This document shows, one piece after another, positions 1 to 5,387 of a stretch of DNA of 6,017 nt. The DNA comes from Phycisphaerae bacterium (lineage in GTDB: Bacteria; Planctomycetota; Phycisphaerae; Phycisphaerales; SM1A02). Position 1 is the first letter of the stretch. Each line of letters begins with the position of its first letter. Made by a program: the position numbers and the translations under genes. The notes under the pieces are model-generated. The model had not been told where the DNA came from. It did not search any database and saw only the letters and a list, made by a program, of their open reading frames with translations. The stretch covers positions 1-6,017 of the forward strand of contig NYVS01000006.1 in assembly GCA_002684755.1 (NCBI GenBank), written 5' to 3'.

Positions 1-124
1 TCGCCGCCATCGCCGCCGCGAGGGTGACGGTGAGGAACCCGAAGGGGACGCCCTGCGCGACGTACAACGCGCAGAGCACCACCAGTCGGATCACGCGATG
101 TTCTGAGAGGGCGAGGGGGCGCAT
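1..124 (-). CDS. MFS transporter, N-terminal fragment (AmpG/PAT-like)
   Basis: Only the first 41 codons are inside the window; the gene runs off at base 1. The ATG is at 124-122 on the minus strand. After a short polar start (MRPLALSEHRVIR) there is a hydrophobic helix containing YVAQGVPFGF, followed by a second hydrophobic stretch. The 'aromatic-x-x-QG-hydrophobic-P-aromatic-G' pattern in helix 1 is typical of major facilitator superfamily permeases of the AmpG/PAT type, which sit in the inner membrane. The substrate cannot be read from this fragment. No convincing Shine-Dalgarno precedes the ATG, and a GTG at codon 11 is a less likely alternative start. The gene begins only 23 nt after the 3' end of the tRNA-Leu on the same strand, so it may share its transcript. 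The MFS assignment is fairly firm; the AmpG-like label is tentative. Confidence 0.65.
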   Translation of the reverse strand, partial: MRPLALSEHRVIRLVVLCALYVAQGVPFGFLTVTLAAAMAA

Positions 125-147
125 GGGTGGATCGGCGTGGAAAGCAA

Positions 148-233
148 TGGACCCGGAGGGGCTCGAACCCTCACGCCGCTTGCGCGGCCGCGGCTTTTAA
201 GGCCGCTGCGTCTGCCGATTCCGCCACGGGTCC
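148..233 (-). tRNA. tRNA-Leu (anticodon UAA)
   Basis: The minus strand folds into a complete 86-nt class II tRNA. The 7-bp acceptor stem is GGACCCG/CGGGTCC with discriminator A at 148. The D-arm has a GCG/CGC stem with GG in its loop. The anticodon stem is GCGGC/GCCGC with loop CTTAAAA, giving anticodon TAA at 199-197, which reads UUA and, by wobble, UUG leucine codons. The 17-nt variable region forms its own 5-bp GCCGC/GCGGC stem capped by GCAA, as expected for leucine. The T-arm is GAGGG-TTCGAGC-CCCTC. The 3' CCA is not encoded: TTG follows the discriminator, so CCA must be added by tRNA nucleotidyltransferase. It lies 47 nt downstream of the sulfatase stop and 23 nt upstream of the MFS start, with no terminator visible in between. 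Confidence 0.97.
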
Positions 234-240
234 GAGGGGA

Positions 241-246
241 ATCGTA
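241..246 (-). promoter_or_regulatory. possible -10 box of the tRNA-Leu gene
   Basis: On the minus strand TACGAT (4 of 6 matches to TATAAT, inside GATACGAT) ends 7 nt before the mature tRNA 5' end, which would place the start of transcription at about 234. No good -35 is seen at 16-18 nt; GTGACG lies only 14 nt upstream of the box. It would allow the tRNA, and perhaps the following transporter, to be transcribed independently of the sulfatase. This is weak evidence. Confidence 0.25.
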
Positions 247-280
247 TCAGGGATGGGCCGCGTCACCTCCGCGTTCGCGG

Positions 281-1738
281 TCACCGCTTCCAGTGGTCCT
301 TGGTGCGGCGCGCCGCTTCGGCGGCGTCGGCGTCGAACACCTCCGGCTCGACGCGGTCGATCAGCAGCATCGCATCATCGCCCTGTTCGGCACGGGCTCG
401 CTCGAGCGTCCTTCGCATCGCGGAGACCCGGGCGGCGTTCGCCGGGTCGCGGGCCAGATCGACGCGCTCGTCGGGATCCGCGGCGAGATCGAAGACCTGC
501 CAGCGGTCGATGCGGGGATACCAGATCACCTTCCACCGATCGTCCCGCCAGGCCCGCTGGAGATCACGGTATCGGGTGAGGACCCCGGACCGACTTGTCG
601 GGTGGTGGAGGTCGAGCCCGTCCATCGTCGCCGGGATCTCCACGCCCGCCGCGGCGAGGATCGTGGGTGGCAGATCGTGGAGATACGCGAAGTCGTCGCG
701 GGTCCCACCCCCGGGGAATCCGGGGCCGGCGATCACCACGGGCGAACGCATCGAGTGCTCGTAGAGATTCTGCTTGCCGAGCAGGCCGTGGCTACCCAGC
801 GCGAGTCCGTGGTCGCCCGCGAACACCACCAGCGTGTCTTCAGTGAGGCCATGGCGGTCGAGGGTCGCGAGCACGCGACCGATGCCGCGATCCATGTTCT
901 CGATCATCAGGTCGTAGCGAGCGATCTCCTCGCGCAGGGCTTCGGGCGTGCGGGGCCAGGCCACGAGCTCCTCGTCCCGGATCGTCATCTCGCCGTTGTC
1001 GAAGGGATGGACGGGAAGAACGTTCGACGGGAGTTCGATCGTGCGAGCGCGATCCCGGATCACGTCTTCGCCGTCCGGAGGTGTTCGTGGGTCATGGGGC
1101 GCGGTGAAGGACAGGCTCAGCACGAACGGACGATCGTCGTCGTCGGTCGCGCACGCATCGATGAAGATGGCGGCGCGGTCGGCGAACTCGTCGCTGCTGT
1201 ACGCCTCGAGTCGGCGTCGCACGTCCGCGCGGTCCGGGTCGACGTCGACCACGGGCAACGTGGTGTGGCTGCCCATGCCGCCGAAGAGCACGCTCGATCC
1301 ACTTTCGAAGCAACGATCGAACCACGGGCGTCCACCGTGCCACTTGCCGACATGGTGCGTTCGCCAGCCCGCCCCGCGAAGGACTTCGGGCCACAGGGGG
1401 AAGTCCGCACGACGAAGCGTGGTCCTCCAGTCCGGTGTCGTCCAGTCGCTCCGGCCCGAGATCATGCGGGCGCGACTCGGGAGGCAGACCGCGGGGACGG
1501 TCGAGCCCTGGCAGTAGGCGCGATCGAATCGGACGCCTCGGGCCGCCAGCGCGTCGATCGCGGCGGTCTCGATGCCGGGGCGGCCGGCGCACCCGAGGTG
1601 ATCGGCCCGGTGGTCGTCGGCGACGATGAACACGATGTTCGGTCGGCTCGGTGCATCGACCTCCGGTGGTGCGGCGTCCACGGTTCCGAACGGAAGCAGG
1701 ATCGGAAGCAGCGAGCATCGCCATCGTCGTCTGGTCAT
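281..1738 (-). CDS. secreted sulfatase, formylglycine-dependent (S1 / alkaline-phosphatase superfamily)
   Basis: This 485-residue protein hydrolyses sulfate esters, probably on polysaccharides or other organic sulfates, outside the cytoplasm. Residues 1-22 look like a Sec signal peptide: MTRRRWRC basic start, SLLPILLPFGTV core, and DA|AP as likely cleavage site. The sulfatase core begins with RPNIVFIVADDHRAD (metal-binding D41, D42). The maturation motif is C85-L-P-S-R89 followed by ARMISGR; Cys85 should be converted to formylglycine. Further active-site motifs are G-K132-W-H134, PH215-D216, G-D309-H310-G and K322 in GLLGKQNLYEHS. The C-terminal part (about 385-425) has the usual W-K-x-I and FDLAADPDE-x-x-(D/N)LA pattern of the family. 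Length is normal and the catalytic set looks complete. The ATG is the only sensible start, because it gives the signal peptide and the next Met is at residue 92. No Shine-Dalgarno is visible before it. The general fold resembles choline- or iduronate-sulfatase-like enzymes common in planctomycetes; the substrate cannot be told. The gene is divergent from xdhC. Confidence 0.95.
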   Translation of the reverse strand: MTRRRWRCSLLPILLPFGTVDAAPPEVDAPSRPNIVFIVADDHRADHLGCAGRPGIETAAIDALAARGVRFDRAYCQGSTVPAVCLPSRARMISGRSDWTTPDWRTTLRRADFPLWPEVLRGAGWRTHHVGKWHGGRPWFDRCFESGSSVLFGGMGSHTTLPVVDVDPDRADVRRRLEAYSSDEFADRAAIFIDACATDDDDRPFVLSLSFTAPHDPRTPPDGEDVIRDRARTIELPSNVLPVHPFDNGEMTIRDEELVAWPRTPEALREEIARYDLMIENMDRGIGRVLATLDRHGLTEDTLVVFAGDHGLALGSHGLLGKQNLYEHSMRSPVVIAGPGFPGGGTRDDFAYLHDLPPTILAAAGVEIPATMDGLDLHHPTSRSGVLTRYRDLQRAWRDDRWKVIWYPRIDRWQVFDLAADPDERVDLARDPANAARVSAMRRTLERARAEQGDDAMLLIDRVEPEVFDADAAEAARRTKDHWKR

Positions 1739-1744
1739 GACACG

Positions 1745-1772
1745 AGGATCGCGGGCGGTGGCGCCGTGTCAA
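1745..1772 (-). promoter_or_regulatory. candidate promoter of the sulfatase gene, possibly leaderless
   Basis: On the minus strand a perfect TTGACA (1772-1767) is followed after 16 nt by GATCCT (1750-1745), a poor -10 with 3 of 6 consensus matches. Transcription would start about 7 nt further on, at or next to the A of the sulfatase ATG (1738). This fits the lack of a ribosome-binding site before that ATG. The site lies in the 93-nt region shared by the two divergent genes. Confidence 0.33.
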
Positions 1773-1831
1773 GTGAATCACGATCGGGAGCGGTTCCGGG
1801 ATGCGTCGCGGGGATGTCGTAGGATTCGAGG

Positions 1832-2821
1832 ATGCACGAAGCGTCCGACCACGATCGAACCGACCCCGGAACGCCGCCGACCGCTCGGCCGGGAAGCGGC
1901 GTCGACGTGGCGACGGTGCTCGAACTCGCGGCGTCGGTCGACGAGCCCGCGGTGCTCGCGACGGTCCTCGAAGCACGCGGTTCCGTACCGCAGGTCCGGG
2001 GGGCGATGCTGCTGGTCACCGGCGAATCCGCGGTCGGCACGGTCGGCGGTGGGGCGGCCGAGGCGAAGACGCTCGTCGCCTGCCGGGCGGTCCTCGCCGG
2101 CGGTCGATCCACCGAAGTCGAGATCGATCTCGCGGGCCATCCCGGCGAGGTCCGGGACGGAGTCTGCGGCGGTCGAATGCGGATCGCCATCGATCGGCTC
2201 GATGCACCGGCCCGCGCCGTGTTCGCCGAGGCGGCGACGCGGATCGCCTCCGGGGTCGACGTCGATCTGAAGGCGACGAGAGGAGGGGCCGGAGGCGAGG
2301 TCGACTGGCGGATCGCCGCTGCTGGCGAAGCCCCGGCCGACGCGATCCGCATCACCGGGCGGCCGGTGGTGGTCGTCGTCGGCGCCGGACACTGCGGACT
2401 CGCGCTCGAGCGACTCGGGCGTTTCGTGGGGCGTCGGATGATCGTGGTGGACGATCGACTCGATGATCCCGACTTTCGAACACAGGTCGACCCGGTCGTC
2501 GAGGCCGCGACCTCGATTCCCGAGGCCTGGTCGCGGCTTCCCGACGCGGTCCGGCCGGACGTCGCGCTGGTCACCCGCAACTTCGCGCAGGACGTCGCGG
2601 CCCTCGAGGCCCTGCGTCACCGACGCACCGGCCGCCTCGGCATGATGGGAAGTCGGCGACGGGTCGCCACGGTGCTCGAGGCGCTCGAAACCGCGGGCTG
2701 GTCGCCCGGGGAGATCGCCGGGATCAAGTCCCCGATCGGACTCGACATCGGGGGGGTGACCCCGGAAGAGATCGCGGTCTCGATCATGGCGGAGCTGATC
2801 GGGCCGAATCCCGGGAATTGA
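1832..2821 (+). CDS. XdhC/CoxI family protein (molybdenum hydroxylase maturation factor)
   Basis: This 329-residue protein belongs to the XdhC/CoxI family. Characterised members bind molybdenum cofactor, take part in its sulfuration and insert it into xanthine dehydrogenase or CO-dehydrogenase-type hydroxylases in the cytoplasm. The N-terminal XdhC_CoxI domain (about 24-120) shows ATVLEARGSVPQVRGAML, then GTVGGGAAE and the family's V-C112-G-G-R motif. A linker of about 50 residues leads to the C-terminal Rossmann-like XdhC_C domain: VVVVVGAGHCG (about 179-189) with acidic D207-D208 after the second strand, VALVTRN, GMMGSRRR and the hallmark SPIGLDIGGVTPEEIAVSI near the end. Residues 1-23 are a polar, probably disordered extension. 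The ATG is preceded by AGGA at 1821-1824, 7 nt upstream. No xdhA/xdhB, cox or other molybdoenzyme gene is in the window, so its client is unknown. The next gene follows after 100 nt on the same strand. The family call is firm; the exact role is inferred from the family. Confidence 0.93.
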   Translation: MHEASDHDRTDPGTPPTARPGSGVDVATVLELAASVDEPAVLATVLEARGSVPQVRGAMLLVTGESAVGTVGGGAAEAKTLVACRAVLAGGRSTEVEIDLAGHPGEVRDGVCGGRMRIAIDRLDAPARAVFAEAATRIASGVDVDLKATRGGAGGEVDWRIAAAGEAPADAIRITGRPVVVVVGAGHCGLALERLGRFVGRRMIVVDDRLDDPDFRTQVDPVVEAATSIPEAWSRLPDAVRPDVALVTRNFAQDVAALEALRHRRTGRLGMMGSRRRVATVLEALETAGWSPGEIAGIKSPIGLDIGGVTPEEIAVSIMAELIGPNPGN

Positions 2822-2921
2822 GTCGACGCGGGAACCTCGGTCGCCGTTTCGGGCACCAATCACCGCTGCGGTCCGGTACCGTGGACGACGGTCCCCAAGC
2901 CAACGACTCGGAGTTCGATCC

Positions 2922-4346
2922 ATGCTCTTCAGACTCATCTACGACGACGATCTCGCCCAGGCCTCCTACCTCGTCGGCTGCCAGCGCACCGGCGAGGCGA
3001 TCGTCTTCGATCCCGAACGCGACATCGATCGCTACCTGGATCTCGCCGCCGCCCAGGGACTTCGGATCGTCGCCGCGGCGGAGACCCACATCCACGCCGA
3101 CTTCCTCTCCGGCGTCCGGGAGTTCGCGGTTCGGGGGAACGCGAAAGCCTACGTCTCCGGGGAGGGTGGCGCCGACTGGCAGTCCGAGTGGGTCGACGGC
3201 TGCGATCACCGCGTGCTCCGGGACGGCGACACGTTCGAAGTGGGGAACATCCGCTTCACCGCGGTGCATTCGCCGGGCCACACCCCCGAACATCTCTCGT
3301 ATCTGGTGACCGACCTCGGTGGTGGCGCGGACACGCCGATGGGCGTGATCACGGGCGACTTCGTCTTCGTGGGCGATCTCGGTCGTCCCGACCTGCTCGA
3401 ATCGGCCGCCGGCATCGAAGGGATGATGGAGCCCTCGGCACGGACGCTCGCGGCCAGTGCGCAGGGATTCCTCCGCTTCGACGACCACCTGCAGGTCTGG
3501 CCCGCCCACGGTTCCGGCAGCGCCTGCGGCAAGGCGCTCGGTGCGGTGCCTCAGTCCACGGTCGGCTACGAACGACGATTCAACCACGCGCTCTCGCTCG
3601 CGGGCGACGAGCAGGCGTTCGTCGACCACATCCTCGCAGGCCAGCCCGAACCACCCGCCTACTTCGCCCGCATGAAGGCGTGGAATCGCGATGGCGTGCC
3701 GCTGCTGGGGTCGTTGCCGACGCCCGAGACCGCCGATGCGGCGGACCTGGCCGGTCGACTCGACGGCGTCCGCGTGGTCGACGTCCGTGACTGGTCGACC
3801 TTCCGGGAAGGTCATCTTCCCGGCGCGATCTGGACGAAGCTCGGCATCAACTTCCTCATGACCGTCGGGTCGTACGTCGAGCCCGGCGAACGCATCGGGC
3901 TGGTCGCACCCGCGGCGGAGTTCGACCGACTGGTCCGCGACCTCGTGCGGATCGGCCTCGACGACGTCGCCTGGGTCGCGACGCCCGAGACGCTCGAGGC
4001 GTACCGGAAGGCGGGCGGCGGACTCGAGTCCGCGCCCGAGATCGATGCGGATGCGTTTCGCGGGCTGCTCGAAGGCGCGACCCCGCCGCGGGTGCTCGAC
4101 GTCCGCCGCGTCGTCGAGTGGGACGACGGTCACCTCGAGGACGCGGTCAACGTGGCGCACACCCGGTTGATTCCACGGCTCGCGGAGGTGCCAGCGGGCG
4201 AGACGCTCTACGTCCACTGCGCGGGGGGCGTCCGGAGCGCGATGGCGGTCTCGGAACTTCGACGACGCGGCATCGACGCGGTGAACGTCGCCGGTGGCTG
4301 GGCCGCGATGCGGAAGGCCGGCTGCGGAGGCGTCGCGTGCGGTTGA
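2922..4346 (+). CDS. persulfide dioxygenase-rhodanese fusion (CstB-like MBL-fold protein)
   Basis: This 474-residue cytosolic protein has three parts. Residues 1 to about 245 are a metallo-beta-lactamase domain of the ETHE1/persulfide dioxygenase type: TH56-I-H58-A-D60-F, SPGH120, TGD146 and PAH196. H56, H120 and D146 correspond to the mononuclear iron ligands of ETHE1. F61, where glyoxalase II has a second-metal histidine, also fits an iron dioxygenase. Residues about 272-360 are a rhodanese fold (VVDVRDWSTFREGHLPGA) without an active-site cysteine, a pseudo-rhodanese. Residues about 374-466 are a second, intact rhodanese (VLDVRRVVEWDDGHLEDAVN) with active loop HC433AGGVRS. This order matches Staphylococcus CstB, which turns protein or low-molecular-weight persulfides into thiosulfate; C202 in GSGSACGK probably matches the CstB dioxygenase-domain cysteine (from memory). 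Two extra cysteines, C468 and C473, lie in the last seven residues. GGAG at 2910-2913 lies 8 nt before the ATG. A TauE-family exporter follows after 52 nt, supporting a sulfide/persulfide detoxification role. Confidence 0.93.
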   Translation: MLFRLIYDDDLAQASYLVGCQRTGEAIVFDPERDIDRYLDLAAAQGLRIVAAAETHIHADFLSGVREFAVRGNAKAYVSGEGGADWQSEWVDGCDHRVLRDGDTFEVGNIRFTAVHSPGHTPEHLSYLVTDLGGGADTPMGVITGDFVFVGDLGRPDLLESAAGIEGMMEPSARTLAASAQGFLRFDDHLQVWPAHGSGSACGKALGAVPQSTVGYERRFNHALSLAGDEQAFVDHILAGQPEPPAYFARMKAWNRDGVPLLGSLPTPETADAADLAGRLDGVRVVDVRDWSTFREGHLPGAIWTKLGINFLMTVGSYVEPGERIGLVAPAAEFDRLVRDLVRIGLDDVAWVATPETLEAYRKAGGGLESAPEIDADAFRGLLEGATPPRVLDVRRVVEWDDGHLEDAVNVAHTRLIPRLAEVPAGETLYVHCAGGVRSAMAVSELRRRGIDAVNVAGGWAAMRKAGCGGVACG

Positions 4347-4387
4347 GCGTCCCGGCCCGGCCGATCGACGGTCCGCATCACGACCGC

Positions 4388-4391
4388 GGAG
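4388..4391 (+). promoter_or_regulatory. ribosome-binding site that fixes the GTG start of the TauE-family gene
   Basis: GGAG ends 7 nt before the GTG at 4399. The upstream in-frame ATG at 4294 lies inside the preceding gene, and I see no comparable site placed for it. Starting at the GTG puts the first transmembrane helix at the N-terminus, as is normal in this family. Confidence 0.7.
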
Positions 4392-4398
4392 CGCACGC

Positions 4399-5223
4399 GT
4401 GATCGCGGTCGTCGGCGGGCTCGTGATCGGGCTCTGCCTGGGGCTGCTCGGCTCGGGCGGTTCCATCCTCACGGTGCCGCTCCTGGTCTACCTGCTCGAT
4501 CACGAGCCGAAGGCGGCGATCGCGGAGAGCCTCGCGATCGTGGGCGGCATCGCCCTGCTCGGTTCGATCCGGCCGATGCTCAAGCGCGACGTCGACTGGA
4601 CGAGCGTGGTGCTCTTCGGCATTCCCGGCGTGCTCGGCACCGTCGCGGGCGTCTGGCTCTCCCAGTGGATCAGCGGCGTCGTCCAACTCGTGGTCTTCAG
4701 CGTCGTGATGCTCGTCGCCGCGGCCATGATGCTCCGCCGCCGACGGGGAGGGGACGTCGAAGACGCCCCGACCGACCGAACCCGTCGCGATCACCTGATC
4801 CTGGTGGTCGAAGGCCTCGTGGTGGGGGCGCTCACCGGGATCGTCGGCGTCGGTGGCGGATTCCTGATCGTGCCGGCACTGGTCCTGCTCGGACGGCTTC
4901 CCATGCGCCTCGCGGTGGGAACGAGCCTGCTGATCATCGCGGTCAAGAGCGGAGCGGGATTCGCGAAGTCGATCGGACAGATGGAGGCCGACGCCCTGCA
5001 TCTGCAGACGATCGGTGTCTTCATCCTGCTGGGCGGGGTGGGCAGTCTCGCGGGCAATGCGATCGGCGGACGGATTCCGCAGCGTCGCCTGAAGCAGGTC
5101 TTCGCCGTCTTCCTGCTGGTGATGGGCACCGTCATCCTCGTCCGCGAAGGTTCCGAACTCCTCGCGATCGACGACGTGGTCTCCGGTCGGACGCCGATCG
5201 TCGAAAGCGTCGATCCGGAATGA
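4399..5223 (+). CDS. TauE/SafE family membrane protein, probable sulfite/sulfur-oxyanion exporter
   Basis: With the GTG start this is a 274-residue integral inner-membrane protein of normal TauE/SafE length. The two halves are an internal repeat: [13 protein letters not shown] (15-27) and [13 protein letters not shown] (147-159), the glycine-rich family signature. About eight hydrophobic segments can be seen, roughly at 2-20, 22-34, 40-58, 68-88, 94-112, 133-165 (re-entrant/double), 172-188, 202-223 and 230-250, with a charged linker [20 protein letters not shown] at 113-132 between the halves. Family members export sulfite, sulfoacetate or related anions, though many are uncharacterised. It sits 52 nt behind the persulfide dioxygenase, probably in one operon. 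As in the staphylococcal cst locus, sulfite made by the dioxygenase is the likely cargo (inference). An in-frame ATG at 4294 would add 35 Arg/Pro-rich residues and overlap the upstream gene by 53 nt; I reject it. The gene is convergent with the 6-phosphogluconate dehydrogenase. Confidence 0.92.
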   Translation: MIAVVGGLVIGLCLGLLGSGGSILTVPLLVYLLDHEPKAAIAESLAIVGGIALLGSIRPMLKRDVDWTSVVLFGIPGVLGTVAGVWLSQWISGVVQLVVFSVVMLVAAAMMLRRRRGGDVEDAPTDRTRRDHLILVVEGLVVGALTGIVGVGGGFLIVPALVLLGRLPMRLAVGTSLLIIAVKSGAGFAKSIGQMEADALHLQTIGVFILLGGVGSLAGNAIGGRIPQRRLKQVFAVFLLVMGTVILVREGSELLAIDDVVSGRTPIVESVDPE

Positions 5224-5228
5224 TCCTG

Positions 5229-5251
5229 GTGCTCCGGAGCGACGCGAGCAC
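5229..5251 (+). other. weak inverted repeat just after the TauE-family stop
   Basis: GTGCTC (5229-5234) pairs with GAGCAC (5246-5251) around an 11-nt loop, starting 6 nt after the stop codon. No T-run follows, so it is not an intrinsic terminator by itself. It could protect the 3' end of the operon mRNA, or be chance in GC-rich DNA. Confidence 0.25.
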
Positions 5252-5294
5252 AGCGGCATCGCGCACCGGACGAACGGTGATTCCGGTGAGCATG

Positions 5295-5328
5295 AAAAAT
5301 CCCACGCGCGGGGTCACCGGCGTGGGAT
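5295..5328 (-). terminator. intrinsic terminator of the 6-phosphogluconate dehydrogenase gene
   Basis: On the minus strand ATCCCACGC (5328-5320) pairs with GCGTGGGAT (5307-5299) in a 9-bp stem. The 12-nt interior can add three more pairs (CGG/CCG). The 3' arm runs directly into TTTTT (5299-5295). It lies 59 nt beyond the stop of the minus-strand dehydrogenase. Read on the plus strand there is no T-run after the stem, so it would serve the TauE-family operon poorly; it appears to be one-directional. Confidence 0.85.
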
Positions 5329-5334
5329 CGGTTC

Positions 5335-5360
5335 GATCATGCTGATGATCGGTCGACCGA
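5335..5360. repeat. hairpin repeat next to a 12-bp palindrome in the convergent 3' region
   Basis: GATCAT (5335-5340) and ATGATC (5345-5350) flank GCTG, and the perfect palindrome TCGGTCGACCGA follows at 5349-5360, overlapping by two bases. Both lie in the 3' untranslated region of the minus-strand dehydrogenase, before its terminator. The role is unknown: possibly an mRNA-end structure or a protein-binding site. GATC- and TCGA-type words are abundant here, so chance is possible. Confidence 0.4.
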
Positions 5361-5387
5361 AATCGGATCCGGCGTCGCCGGGGCCGA

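Noticed and set aside
181..210. GC-rich near-repeat GCCGCGGCCGC as a separate repeat element
   Set aside because: It is explained by the anticodon stem and the long variable arm of the tRNA-Leu lying next to each other.
269..280. Short inverted repeat CCGCG-TT-CGCGG directly after the sulfatase stop, as a possible terminator
   Set aside because: The stem is at most 4-5 bp with a very small loop and no T-run follows on either strand; it is likely chance in GC-rich sequence.
137..1822. A 561-codon plus-strand open frame opposite the sulfatase and the tRNA
   Set aside because: It runs through the antisense of a tRNA and of a sulfatase with a complete catalytic motif set; it shows no domain and is a GC-rich shadow.
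2822..2921. A promoter or operator before the persulfide dioxygenase (for example a TACCGT -10-like box at 2877-2882)
   Set aside because: No -35 is found at a suitable distance and no convincing operator symmetry is seen, so I did not annotate it; a promoter may still be present.
1778..2938. A 386-codon minus-strand open frame opposite the XdhC-family gene
   Set aside because: Low-complexity Arg/Asp/Pro-rich translation, antisense to a well-defined two-domain protein.
2784..4472. A 562-codon open frame on the minus strand opposite the dioxygenase and TauE-family genes
   Set aside because: Its translation is rich in Arg, Asp, His and Gly with no recognisable motif, and it is antisense to two genes with clear domains. 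Long antisense frames are expected in GC-rich coding DNA.
4378..5259. A 293-codon minus-strand open frame opposite the TauE-family gene
   Set aside because: The His/Asp/Glu-rich translation is the typical antisense of hydrophobic membrane codons; no start site or motif supports it.
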